Shown here: in pieces, positions 12,286 through 23,175 of the stretch
How the letters are laid out: every line of letters begins with the position of its first letter
Position numbering within the stretch: the first letter of the stretch is position 1
Origin: Manduca sexta
Lineage: Eukaryota > Arthropoda > Insecta > Lepidoptera > Sphingidae
Direction: 5' to 3'
Length of the DNA: 64,000 nucleotides
Assembly (NCBI RefSeq): GCF_014839805.1
Contig: NC_051138.1
Coordinates: 9,484,983 to 9,548,982, forward strand
Position numbers and translations under genes: made by a program
Notes under the pieces: model-generated
Database searches by the model: none
What the model was told of the DNA's origin: nothing
What the model saw: the letters and a program-made list of their open reading frames with translations, nothing else

Positions 12286-13351
12286 GATCCATTTTTACGA
12301 GATTCAAATCAAATTCAATGAAAGACAATAAAGAAATCTTTACACATTTAAAAAAAATCGACAACCTTTCCACAATATTTCCTATACATGTGCATTGTGT
12401 ATCTCTGGTATAAAATTTATTTGTTTGAGCCATGTTTACTGTTGATGAAACCCTTGCGCAAACTGCTGTAGCGAACTATTCGACCCCTGATGACGACACC
12501 ATGCACGTACATGAGCATGAACATGAACCGTGGCGACGATAATATGCTCGGCCGACACATAGGAAAATTACAAAACATTGCGATCACTATCCGACGTTTG
12601 ATCCTACCACGTGGACGGAAATTGATCGATTTTTGTCAACGAATGACCTTATATTTTACGTTCCTAGTTATCGCAGTTACGATAGTCTGTAGTTAAATTG
12701 CTAAAACATAAAGAAGTAAGTACCCTAAACTCACTAGTAACCAAATCTATATCTATACTTATAATAAATCTGTAGAGAAGTCAATTCTGTACATGAAATA
12801 TATTTCCAAAATAACTATCAGGGGGTGATTAGGGATCGATACTGATGCCAAAAATGCAATTAGTAAAATTTTTGTCTGTCTGTCTGTCTGTATAACCGTT
12901 ATAGAAACAAAAACTACTCGACGGATTTTAACGAAACTTGGTACAATTATTTGTCATGCTCCTGTGCTGGTTATAGTATACTTTTCATCACGCTACAATT
13001 AATAGGAGCAGAGCAGTGAAGGGAAATGTTGGGAAAACGGAAGAAGTTACTCCATTTTTTAAGCTTCCGTCGCGTGTGCAACCTTAATGGTTAAAGCTAC
13101 ACAGAAATCATGGATGACGGAAATGTTCTCCTTAAAATTATGTAAAAAATATCCCACGACAGCATATGTCTATCTTTTATGGTTGACTCACAATAACACG
13201 TGTAAGTCCCGATAGCTTAGCAGTTCGAAGCTTTCTCATTATATTTGTCTACTCTTACGTTTATAACACTCTCAGTCATCCCTAATTAAAAAAGTTAACA
13301 TTATTAAATATTCCATAAAAAAGAATCATAGAAATCGGTATAGAAACACCA

Positions 13352-14620
13352 ATGTTATACATGAGATACGCTAATAATAAGCCATCATGCGTGAATACTG
13401 AATCATGCTATAAAGACTATTTTTGTATATATATAAGGTCGCGAACGCACAGGCAGGCGGCTTGCTTGGCACCTAGTGCCAAAAAAGTGGATGTCCTATA
13501 CTTCGATTTCCGGAAGGCGTTTGATAGGGTTAACAACGACATACTGCTAGAAAAACTTTCTCTTTTGGGTCTGGCTCCAGGTTTTCTGCAGTTTATCGCG
13601 GACTATCTCCGTGATCGCCAGCAGTATGTGAGGCTTGGATTGTACGAATCCCAGCCTTATCATACGCGCTCTGGAGTAAGTCAAGGATCAATTCTTGGCC
13701 CTCTTCTATTTATAATGATGATTAACGATCTCCCCACAGTCATCCACTACTCGAAATGTCTTCTCTATGCGGATGACATCAAAATTTTCCGTGAAATTCA
13801 AACGGAGCAGGATTGTGTATTACTTCAGTACGACATTGAAGCTGTGTTTCAATGGAGCGTTGAAAATAAAATGGAGTTTAACCTATCAAAATGTTCTGGG
13901 ATGACTTTCAGTCGAATGCGACGACCAATTAACTACGACTATACACTTGGTACGGAAATAATCTCAAAAACACAAAGAATTAAAGATCTTGGAGTCACAT
14001 TTGATCGAAAACTGACATTTCACGACCATATCGTAACATTGACACACGAATGTTATCGGCGCTTGGGTTTCGTGCTTCGTAATTCGCGTGATTTCCACAA
14101 CATTAGTGTGATCAAAATCATTTTTTCTGCATTGGTTCGCAGCAAAATTGAGGCAAGTGCATGTGTCTGGCATCCCTATGAGAGCACTTATGCACTTATG
14201 CTTGAGAAGGTCCAAAAAGCCTTTTTAAGATATTTATACAAACGTATTTATGCCTACTATCCTTACATGTACCCAACGAAATTCCTACTGGGATGTCTAG
14301 GATACAACTCCCTTAAAGTCAGGAGATGGTATGACCAAATAACAACCATGTGCAAAATACTGAGAGGGTTAATAGACGCTCCCGATCTGAATAACGAGCT
14401 CTGTAGGCTCTTTGTACCATACAAGTATTGTCGTAGTAGGACGCACAATCTGTTTGCTGTCCCGCGGTGCCGTACTGTAGCACGTTCTAGATCACCGATT
14501 CCGCGAACTCTCAACGCTCTTAATGCTCTTCTTAATAGTGCACCCGATTTTGACGTTTTTTCGGCTGATTGGAACGTGATCCAGTATGAATGTTTGCATT
14601 ATTGTGAAATTAACTCATGA
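13352..14620 (+). pseudogene. reverse transcriptase, C-terminal part (jockey clade), fused to Helitron sequence
   Basis: 422-codon open frame. About the first 42 codons (13352-13476) are Helitron-derived and not part of the RT. From 13477 it reads as the RT palm: DVLYFDFRKAFDRV (metal-binding Asp), SGVSQGSILGPLLF, the catalytic LLYADDIKIF box, then the thumb, and a C-terminal region with RSRTHNLFAVPRCRT typical of jockey/R1-like LINEs. The endonuclease domain and N-terminal RT are missing through 5' truncation. Such proteins copy their own RNA into a nicked target. This copy cannot be autonomous. Confidence 0.85.
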
Positions 14621-14746
14621 TACCGCATAGTTCATGTAGTTATTATCTGTTTCATTTTTTACTATAGTTATATATTGTTATTATTAACTTAATTAGTGTA
14701 ATTGGTTTATCCGTTCTAATTGAAATAAATAAATAAATAAATTTAA
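13477..14746 (+). mobile_element. 5'-truncated jockey-type LINE inserted in H1 copy A
   Basis: Comparison with copy B shows the exact insertion: CTAG at 13473-13476 is repeated at 14747-14750, while the empty site has a single CTAG. The insert starts within the reverse-transcriptase coding region (5' truncation) and ends in AATA repeats, a LINE-like tail. The short 4-bp duplication and intact frame suggest a fairly recent event. Confidence 0.8.
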
Positions 14747-14939
14747 CTAGAGGCTAGCGAATCACCTAGCGAGTAGCTTCGTAAAACGAACATTCTCGAA
14801 CGTTCGCGACCGGCTCCATTTTTGAAGTCCGAAATCCACGCGGGCGAAACTGCGGGCGGAAGCTAGTAGGTATTAAATATATTGCTTTCTGCAGCGAATT
14901 TTTATGGTATTCAAATATGACAAGTATTATAACGAACAG

Positions 14940-15362
14940 TGTAACTACTGATCATAATACGACTTTGTATCTCATGTCTCAGGATGGTGAGCGCAGTGGA
15001 ATATCAAACAGTACTTTGTAATTCAAGGGGTTCGACAGTGTTTCTACTGAAAACATACATCACGAATAATTATGATGATGTGTGTTTGTATTACGTTATC
15101 AGTAATACAAACACACATCACGCATCTATCCCCGAATGGGAATGCAGAGACGCAACCAGAGCAACCACTTTCCGTCCAGTGTGTCCTGTCCCATAATATG
15201 ATAAGGGGCGACTTTATCGCCATATCGGGTACAAATTTGACTTCAGGCTGATATTGAGTAGAAAAGACCCAAATATCACCTTTCCCGACCCGGGATTCAA
15301 ACTCAAGACCTCAGAGTGCTTCCGTACCGTGCATGTAGTACAACTACGCCAACACGGCAAGC
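14940..15362 (-). mobile_element. tRNA-derived SINE, family S2
   Basis: On the minus strand it starts near 15362 with GTTGGCGTAGTTG (A-box-like), followed by GAGTTTGAATCCC (B-box, GGTTCGAATCC type) near 15285, a pol III promoter of tRNA origin. The body then reads CGATAAAGTCGCCCC. Related pieces occur at 19676-19790, 21600-21765 and 55560-55735. It contains an 18-bp perfect inverted repeat at 15076-15120. Confidence 0.55.
15076..15120. repeat. perfect 18-bp inverted repeat, 9-base loop
   Basis: Arms TGATGTGTGTTTGTATTA (15076-15093) and its exact complement (15103-15120) around CGTTATCAG. It lies within the S2 SINE and would form a strong hairpin. Confidence 0.7.
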
Positions 15363-16206
15363 TTAAAAATAACCAATGTAAGGTAAATTAGTTAATGAAG
15401 GATAATCATCGATATGTAATATGTACTACGTACTAGATTTAAAGTTTCGAACATTCACTATGTTCAACTGTATTGAGCTGAGAAATATATACTAAATGAA
15501 AAGGAGTACTGTTGATAATACGAGAAGAAATCGGGTTGCGATCATCGCCGTCGAAGATACCAAATAAGAATATTCTAGCCTAGCTTACTTACCAACACTA
15601 TCCAAATAAGTACAAGTTGTTGTGAATTGTACAGCTATTGTTATTCCCTCACAAAAGGTGTTCTCTAGGATAATAAAAGTTTAGTTATTTTACATTTAAT
15701 TTTCCTGACCCCTGATAAACACGGAAATTTTGTAATTATACTTACGAGCAAATATTTTTCTTGCTAACAATTTTACATTGTGTTAGTTAAGTATTCACAA
15801 TGTAATATTTGAGTAATAATCTACGACATAATTACAAACGCTTATGTCGGTTTTCATGATGCTTAATGAGCCTGAATATAAACATTCTTCTTAAGTATAA
15901 GTACTACTTTTGTTAGGTATCTATACACAGAATCTCTCAAAGACTAAGGAAGGATACCTGTTAGCGACGCCCCGACCCCGTCAGCTGCGTGCCAACCCTT
16001 TAATAGTGAAAAGTTATACAAGTGAGCATATACGATGTGTCGACCCCCCGTCGGTATTGGGAACATCATAATAACATTATAAACGCTATAATTAAACTGA
16101 ACGGTAAAAATAGTAATAGTGAATAATGTAAAAAATTGTTAACATTTTTTATCATAAGTTTTCGTAGTATTTATGGTGTATTTGGATAACGCTCATTGTC
16201 AGCTTT
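15363..16206. other. intergenic, no gene seen
   Basis: AT-rich with no coding frame. A slightly GC-richer stretch near 15965-16060 contains GACGCCCCGACCCCGTC and CGACCCCCCGTCGG and has no identified origin. Confidence 0.4.
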
Positions 16207-16207
16207 A

Positions 16208-17211
16208 ATATATACTATTATATAAAGCTGAAGAGTTTGTTTGTTTGTTTGTTTGAACGCGCTAATCTCAGGAACTACCGATCCAAACCGAAAAAATCTT
16301 TTTGCGTTGGATAGCCCTTTGTTCGTGGAGTGCTATAGGCTATATATCATCACGCTATACCCAATAGGAGCGGAGCAGTAATGGCTAATCTCAGGAAATA
16401 CCGGTTCAAACTGAAAAATTCTTTTTGCGTTGGATAGCCCTTTGTTCGTGGAGTGCTATAGGCTATATGTCATCACGCTATACCCAATAGGAGCGGAGCA
16501 GTAATGGCTAATCTCAGGAACTACCGATCCAAACTAAAAAAATATTTTTGTGTTGGATAGCCCTTTGTTCGTGGAGTGCTATAGGCTATATATCATCACG
16601 CTATATTCAATAGGAGCGGAGCAGTAATGGCTAATCTCAGGAACTACCGATTCGAACTGAAAAAATCTTTTTGGGTTGAATAGTCCTTTGTTTGTGGAGT
16701 GCTCAAAGTCATATATCATCACGCTATGACCAATAGGAGCGGAGCAGTAATGGCTAATCTCAGGAACTACCGGTTTGAACTGAAAAAATCTTTTTTGTGT
16801 TGGATAGCCCTTTGTTCCTGGAGTGCTATAGGCTATATATCATCACGCTATGACCAATAGGAGAGGAGCAGTAATGAAACATGTTGCAAAAACGGGGAAA
16901 ATTATAAGTTTTGAGAGCTTCCGATGCCTGCGCTGCGTAAACGGTTAAAGTTATGCAACAATCATGTATGACAGGATTGTTCCACTTTAAAAGTTCTAAA
17001 AAATATATTATAAATCAAAGTCCCCCGCTGCATCTGTCTGTCTGAACGTGTTAAACTCAAAAGCTACCCAACGTATTAAGATGAAATTTGGTATGGAGAC
17101 AGTTTGAGACCCTGAGAAGAACATAGGCTCCCGGGAAACTACTACTTTTATAATGGAAAACTTTAGCCTGAAAAACTTTATAACGCGGGCGGAGCCGCGG
17201 GCAAAAGCTAG
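16208..17211 (+). mobile_element. Helitron-like element H2 with internal tandem array
   Basis: Starts near TATACTATTATATAAAGC followed by a GTTT run, and ends GGGCAAAAGCTAG|T at 17211, with a GC-rich palindromic segment (CCGCGG) just before the end, as in Helitron 3' termini. The 5' TC is not clearly preserved. It contains five 123-bp repeats (16261 onward). Non-coding. Confidence 0.6.
16261..16875 (+). repeat. five tandem copies of a 123-bp unit
   Basis: Each unit starts GCTAATCTCAGGAA and ends ...GAGCGGAGCAGTAATG. Unit starts at 16261, 16384, 16507, 16630 and 16753 are spaced exactly 123 bp apart. The units differ by scattered substitutions, so amplification is not brand new, but spacing is conserved. 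The array lies within the H2 Helitron-like element; other copies of such elements usually carry one unit. Confidence 0.85.
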
Positions 17212-18851
17212 TTTAATATATAACATGTACCTGTGTGTTTTTAATTAAATAAATAATCGCCAAAATTGCCAAATGCCATAGTAAAATTAGCGTAGAAATC
17301 GGGTCTATAGGTCGCCGCTCTCCCTACGGTATAGGCGCCAGGTAAGCTAACGCGTGCGACGACATGGTATCAAGGGCTCAAGAACTCAAGAAGCAAGAAA
17401 ACTCAAGACTGAAGACGCCTCAAGACGGACGACATCCTGAGAATAGTAAAGAGGGCGGGGTGGCTTAAGGCGTATAGGGTGGCATTTGGCACGGCACATA
17501 TAGTTTCTTATTTGCCATCTCCTTACACTATACCCATACTTCACCTGCCGCTGTTCAGGTGTTAAGTAAATAACACACCACACACCCCACATACAGTTAC
17601 ACGCCTTCTAAGGTATTACAGCAACGTGGGAAAATACAACGGGATGGGTACCGGCGACTGAGTTTTTCAGACCAGTTACACGCCCAGCAGCCTAGAGTAC
17701 CTGGAGGTCTCACGGCACTCCGACAATACCTTTTACCTTTAGTGTAGATAAAAAGCCAACAATACGTCCCGGCTGTGCTATAAACACTTTTATATGCAAC
17801 GTGTTCATATCCACCAAAATAATTATCGTGTGCAAATGTTTATTCAATATATTTGAATATTTATAGTCTTATGTAGTTAATATTCATGGTATAAGATGAT
17901 GAAAATGTCATAATGAATTGTGTAAAAGATTACATAATATACAATAAGAATTCACGTAATAAATAGTGCGAAAGTTCACGTAATACATATTATAAGTTCA
18001 TGTAAGAAAAACTAGTGTGGTTTATGAGATGCATTACAGAACATGTTCTACCTACAAGTGGTCAATTTTTATTTTCGTCCGTTTTCTTCAAGCGTATAAA
18101 GAGGTTTAATAGCAGAATCCGCAAGACATAGCTACTTATTATACAAACAATATCACAATACTTGTTTTTTTTTAACTGTGTGGATATATGACCATTTTGA
18201 GAATAACTCAGTAAGCAGATTTTAATTTTAAGTACCAACTAGTTAAACATTTTTATATAGTAAAGTTAAATATCTTATCTTCTATTGTATAACAAATAAT
18301 TTTACTTCTATACAATGTAAGAATAACTTGACTCACTACCACGCAAAATGATTTAAACCATAAAAATGCTAAAAAAAATAACAATGGCATGTTATGTCAC
18401 TACTGGTCGGGTAATTGCAGATAGCAACTTAGGTAGATAGAAAAATGTTTAGAATTAAAGTCTCATCAGGTAAGTACCAACTCTTTAAATGACAATTCTT
18501 CAAAGGAGATGGGCTATCTATTCGTCGTAATATTTTTGAACGTTTGTTCAGCGCTATTTTTGGTCTGATTTAAATAATTATTTTTCGTTAGATTTCATAG
18601 AATATCGGAACAGTCTCATTTTAATTTCACTGGTATTGGACTTTAGACTTGGAATTGATTTGAATTTAAAAGAAATGAAAAAGGTAAATCCCTCAAAATA
18701 TATTTTTAATATATTATTTTTATATTGCGTTTAGTATTATAGCTTCAACATACACACCTGTGTTAAAAATATTATTGTTTGATTTTGAACTTCGACGATG
18801 CAAAATAAAGTAGGGTAAGAAAAATACTTTTCGTATTACGTTCTTTTTAAG
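17212..18851. other. intergenic with a GC-richer repeat-like patch
   Basis: 17290-17745 is GC-richer than its surroundings and non-coding. It may be the 3' part of a LINE or another retroposon, unassigned. 17750-18851 is AT-rich filler with nothing recognisable. Confidence 0.4.
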
Positions 18852-19672
18852 AATTCCACGCCGCCGTCACAGAAACCGAGTAAAACCAGCCACAGTTGAA
18901 CGTGTTCCGGTTGTATTACCATACGTAAGAGGCGTCACCGACAAGATAGGCAACATCATGAAGCGTGCTTCCATAAAAACTTATTTTAAGCCGCCTAAGA
19001 AGATTAGTCAATTTTTACCACCTGTCAAGTGTCATATACGTCTACAAGAACCGGGAGTATACAAAATAGATTGTAACTGTGGCCTCTCTTATATCGGGCA
19101 AACAAATATAAATATAGGGATCCGCCTAAAAGTACAATATAGCTGTCGTGAAACGCCGAAGCTCTACGAATTCTGCAGTCACTGAACACTTTGAAGGAGG
19201 TACCAATTATTATCTGCGACTAGACAAGCCACAAATCCTTGCCAAAGAACACCGATTCTTGCCTAGGATGATTCACGAGGCTATTGAAATTAAAAAAATC
19301 CTAATTACAATAGGGAATATGGTTGGAAGCTTGCACAAGCCTGAGATCCAGTTCTACATTTATTAATTAAATCGAAGCTCAAAAGACCGGCGACTTCAAG
19401 ACAATGTGAGCTCATTCTGCGTAGATCGGACCACCAACAGCTAAAATTTAAAAAGTTGTATAATTGTAAAATGTAGGTAGATATTGTAACTTTGACTGCG
19501 GATGAACAACACATCAGTCCCCGCCGTGACCATGAAGGCTGAAAAGTCTTTGAAACGTCGGGAGAAAACTAAAAATATTATCGCGGTTTTAATATTTTTA
19601 AAATATTAAATCCAAAAAATAGTTTAATTTTAATGTCTAACATTCGCGTAAACATAAGAAATCATTATGCAA
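18852..19672 (+). mobile_element. Penelope-like element, 5'-truncated third copy
   Basis: Matches the 3' quarter of the elements at 32929-38656: the end of the RT linker, a GIY-YIG-type segment (GVYKIDCNCGLSYIGQT, about 19051-19101), the C-terminal region and the 3' UTR with the CGAAACGTCGGG-like motif near 19552. It is more diverged than the pair at 33-38 kb. At its right end it runs on into about 40 bases equal to the element's own ORF start (ATGTCTAACATTCGCG at 19633). The coding sequence is broken after the GIY-YIG core. Confidence 0.8.
18958..19364 (+). pseudogene. Penelope GIY-YIG endonuclease remnant
   Basis: Two overlapping frames (18958-19185 and 19148-19366) cover the C-terminal endonuclease. 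The GIY-YIG hallmark appears as VYKID...LSYIGQT with the CxC pair (DCNCGLS) seen in Penelope proteins. The second frame carries the downstream segment ending in FYIY. A frameshift near 19150 separates them. It would have nicked target DNA for priming in an intact element. Confidence 0.7.
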
Positions 19673-19675
19673 TTA

Positions 19676-19790
19676 CACTTATAGACCCGACCCAGGATTC
19701 GAACCCAGGACCTCAACGCAGGACCTCAACGCGATAGTCGTACTCGTACCGTGTACAGTAACAACTACGACAGTCAACAAGATAATAATC
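19676..19790 (-). mobile_element. S2-type SINE fragment
   Basis: The minus strand contains GGGTTCGAATCCTGGGTCGGG (B-box) preceded by a tRNA-like head. AGGACCTCAACGC is locally duplicated. It abuts the end of the Penelope fragment. Confidence 0.45.
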
Positions 19791-19939
19791 ATAGTATTAT
19801 TGAAAACTATTTATGTACCCTAAGTTATCCGTCTCTCTTCTACTTATTTTTTATATGTGATAATACTATCCTCGCTGTTTCGTTATTTTAATTATAATAA
19901 TAAACTATTTCTATAATAATTCGCGTGATGGTGGTATGT

Positions 19940-20100
19940 GTGTGAGAGCGAAAAGTATTCAAATTCGCACGCATTTGCCGCCAACTAAATCGACCAATAC
20001 CGCTGGCCGATGGGAGGCCACACGCCCGCGCCATCCAGCGCCAGCCAGTAACGAAAGTTCGGTGCATCGATGGCGGCATGTTCCCCGGCGCGCTTAATAA
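19940..20100. other. unexplained GC-rich patch
   Basis: A GC-rich island around 19960-20100 (with CACGCCCGCGCCATCC) in AT-rich DNA. The minus strand has two open frames, one reading LALDGAGVWPPIGQRYW, but no family is recognised. It may be an old retroelement piece. Confidence 0.3.
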
Positions 20101-20547
20101 TTAATGCAATAACTGTGAAAGTATAGATGTCCCAGGACCCATAATCCTTACATTGTGTGTACTATGTGTCGTGTCCTGACAAACGTGACGGAGTGCAACA
20201 GCATACCAAGGCAGGTTTCCTGACGTCGTGTGGTAGTGGCAGATGTGAGTACTTGCACGCATTTCCATCGTCACGCGAATATGCGTTTATGTCCCCTATG
20301 TATCATCACGATACACTCGTATTATCGCATTTTTAAACCTGCGCAGCTGCAAGTGATGATATATTATTAAATACCTACAATAACATTTGTAATAGTATCA
20401 CTGATTTCAATCTTGATGAATCGTATTTAAGTAGTTGATAATTTTAGTTTAAAAAGCATAAGTGGAAAAAATCTTTAGCATGACTCAGACATTAATGAGT
20501 ATATTTATTAATAATTAGTTAATATAATAATATACGCCCTGTATTAT

Positions 20548-20944
20548 AGGGTCATTTTGACATTGCATTACTAAATGAAACCACTTACTACTCATTACTT
20601 ATCTATTTGAAAATAACACTTTACAATAAGTTCCTTGAGCCGTAGATGTAAAGTAGATTTCGAACAAAATAAGTATTAATAAAAAGTAATCTTAATTTTA
20701 CTCAACCTAAAGCAACTATTACTACTCTAAAAGTTTTTATTGCAGCGGAAATATCATACTTTCAGTCAGAAATACACTCACGCCCACGATATATTCACAT
20801 TAAACTACAAATGATCAAAAACTAAGAAAACTAAAAGCAGCACTTTTGGTAAAAATATTCGTTATTAATGGATGATTTTTGTGATGTCAGCAAATGAAGA
20901 CGAGTATGTGGTTTCATTTAGTAACGCAATGTCAAAATGACCCT
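20548..20944 (+). mobile_element. MITE, family M1 copy 2
   Basis: Termini AGGGTCATTTTGAC at 20548 and the complement ending at 20944, with the inverted match continuing through TTACTAAATGAAACCAC. The body is collinear with 6601-7007 (GAGCCGTAGATGTAAA and similar internal blocks). Non-coding. Confidence 0.75.
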
Positions 20945-21248
20945 GTATATACTGTCCCACTGTTGGGCACGGGCCCCCTCTACTACTGAAAGGGTTTAGG
21001 CCTTAGTCCACCACGCTGGCCTAGTGCGGATTGGTAGACTTCACACACCTTCGAAATACCTATGGAGAATTTCTCAAATGTGCAGGTTTCTCACGACGTT
21101 TTCCTTCACCGTTAAAGTAAGCGATATCTCACAAAGAATACACACATAATTTTAATAAAAGTCAAAGGTGTGTGCCCTTGGGTTTTGAACTTGCGGACAT
21201 GCGTCTCGGCTTTCCGTTCCACAACCAACTAGGCTATCGCCGCTTTTT
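20945..21248 (-). mobile_element. tRNA-derived SINE S1, copy 2, fused to a MITE end
   Basis: Minus-strand copy of the S1 SINE: head AGCGGCGATAGCCTAGTTGG at 21248, with a B-box-like segment at about 21180-21195. Its tail ends AGTATATACAGGG at 20945, where S1 copies normally continue ATACAGGGCTGATG; here the sequence passes straight into the M1 MITE terminus. Confidence 0.7.
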
Positions 21249-21599
21249 TGTCCTAATACTTGAAGTAGGTATTTTGCGCTAAGAAGCTCCAACATAATTA
21301 AAATGTGTATTCAAGGCTGATTATTCTATTATAACATATCCAGGAACTGAAAAATTCACAAGGTACTATTGTTATAAATGTGTTCACTTCTTAATTTGCC
21401 AACTTCTGACAATCGTTTAAGACCCAAACATATAAACGTCTTCACTGACTGTAACATTATATAGGGGAGAACAAGGCAGCTTAGGAAGGGGCACATTAGG
21501 ACAAAGAATATATTTTCACAATTATTTGTAACTTTTATCTCCGAAGGAATAGGCAACTGGCAAAGGTGCAACTGGTACATCCAACTTCCCACCCTGTAT

Positions 21600-21765
21600 A
21601 TTCTGTTTCATGGTGTAATTTGGGCGACCCTATCGCCCTATCGAGTATAAATTCCAGACATTGAGTAGACAACCTAATATCTCTTTACCTGACCTTGAAA
21701 TCGAACGTAAGACCTCAGCATTGCAATCGTGCTATTATATTATAACTACGCAATCAATCCAGTTA
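21600..21765 (-). mobile_element. S2-type SINE fragment
   Basis: GGGCGACCCTATCGCCCTATCG and the segment ...GAAATCGAACGTAAGACCTCAGCA align in order with the S2 element at 14940-15362. Decayed. Confidence 0.45.
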
Positions 21766-22000
21766 GTGTAATTTCTAAATTGTAAGTTTTACAATATTTG
21801 TAATTTATATGTATGCACGAATTTCATTTTTTAAACAATACTGTCCCTCACTAATGTCAAATGACATGTAACAAATTACAAAACTTCACCTGTCACATAT
21901 TTCGCGTGCTTTCTGTTAATATATTCACTCGCAAGTCGCAAACGTAACAAATTTTCAGCAAAAATAGTTGTGAAAATTATTTTATTTTTATTGGTTTCGA

Positions 22001-22331
22001 GAAGCGGCGATAGCCTAGTTGGGTGTGGAACGGACTGCCGAGACGAATGTCCGCAGGTTCAAATCCCAACGGCACACACCTTTGACTTTTCTATAATCAT
22101 GTGTATATTCTTTGTGAATTTATCGTTCGCTTTAAAGGTGAAGGAAAACATCGTGAGGAAACCTGCACATCTGAGACGTTCTCTATAGGAATTTCGAAGG
22201 TGTGTGAAGTCTACCAATCCGCACTAGGCCAGCGTGGTGGACTAAGGCCTAATCCCTCTCAATAGTAAAGGAGGCCCGTGCTCAGCAGTGGGCAAGTATA
22301 TAATACAGGGCTGATGTTATTATTATTTTAT
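22001..22331 (+). mobile_element. tRNA-derived SINE S1, copy 1, with target duplication
   Basis: Starts GAAGCGGCGATAGCCTAGTT (A-box region GGCGATAGCCTAGTTGG), B-box GGTTCAAATCC near 22055, and ends in a (TTA)n tail. It is flanked by TATTGGTTTCGA (21989-22000) and TATTGGTTTTGA (22332-22343), a 12-bp duplication with one mismatch. Confidence 0.85.
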
Positions 22332-22679
22332 TATTGGTTTTGAATAACTTTAGACATCTTTCCATGAAATACTTAACATTAATTATATGTAAAACCTAAT
22401 ACTTTTTATATTTTTTTAAGAATCTAAAATATTTCACAAGGTCTTTGGGATTAAATTAGGACATTATTAAAGTATCTCTGTGTAATTTTGATTCGACCAT
22501 ATTATATGATACCCACAAGCATAGCTGTGACAATCTAAGTAAAATAAGATGAAAAAAAAGGAAAACCTGAATTTAGATAGACACTCCTCAAATTTCAACA
22601 AGTTTTTTTTTGTTATTGCATTCTCGTTTTAGTCTATGATGACATTATTAGAGACATGTACCTTCAATCTGTATCTAGT

Positions 22680-23175
22680 TAGGACTGGTGTTGGCGACAC
22701 CGACTCCTTCCTTGTGGGTGTTCACCGAGACTCGGCGCTGAGTCCTGATTTATGTAGTATAGTGCTTGATGTGACGACGATGGATATACAAGAGCAGCCA
22801 CCTTAGGTGTTAATGTATGCCGATAACATTGCACTAGTAGATGAGGACAAGCAGCGCCTAGAGAACAAAGTGAACCTCTGGAAGAGGACGCTTGAGAACG
22901 GCGGTCTAAAACTAAATGTGACGAAGACCGAGTATATGGCATGTGGAATTACCAACCCGGAAAGTATCCGTATCGGGGACGACCTTGCCGTAAAAACGAA
23001 TAAGTTTAAAGACTTAGGGTCTGTACTGCACGAGTCCGGTAATATTGACTTGGGTTGAAGTTCTCCGGAAAGATATGAGAGTCAATGGTCTCACTGATCA
23101 GGATACAAAAGACCGAGCGAAATGGAAATATCGACGTAAGAAGGTGGACCCTGGCACCTAGATTACGAGATTTAT
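22680..23175 (+). pseudogene. RTE-type LINE reverse-transcriptase remnant
   Basis: Upstream of a stop the frame reads SALSPDLCSIVLD, then LMYADNIALVDEDKQ (the YADD box with the second Asp replaced by Asn), NGGLKLNVTKTEYMACG, and after a break DRAKWKYRRKKVDPGT. This order is that of the RT fingers/palm and C-terminal region of RTE-like LINEs. A stop, a frame break and the altered catalytic Asp show it is dead. Confidence 0.75.

Larger units (their letters stand above)
12752..14866 (+). mobile_element. Helitron-like element H1 copy A, interrupted by a LINE
   Basis: Begins TCTATACTTATAATAAATC preceded by A and ends GGAAGCTAG followed by T, i.e. 5' TC, 3' CTAG, inserted between A and T without duplication, as for Helitrons. 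A (TCTG)n stretch lies near 12872. The same element occurs uninterrupted and reversed at 43906-44749. Subtracting the 1270-bp LINE insert and its 4-bp duplication leaves about 841 bp against 844 bp in the sister copy. It encodes no helicase, so it is non-autonomous. Confidence 0.75.

Noticed and set aside
16261..16875. Tandem array considered as a CRISPR-like or satellite locus
   Set aside because: Units are contiguous 123-bp repeats without spacers, inside a Helitron-like element in a eukaryotic genome; five units do not make a satellite.
22055..22070. tRNA gene suggested by GGTTCAAATCC
   Set aside because: The box belongs to a tRNA-derived SINE with target duplications; no cloverleaf can be formed.
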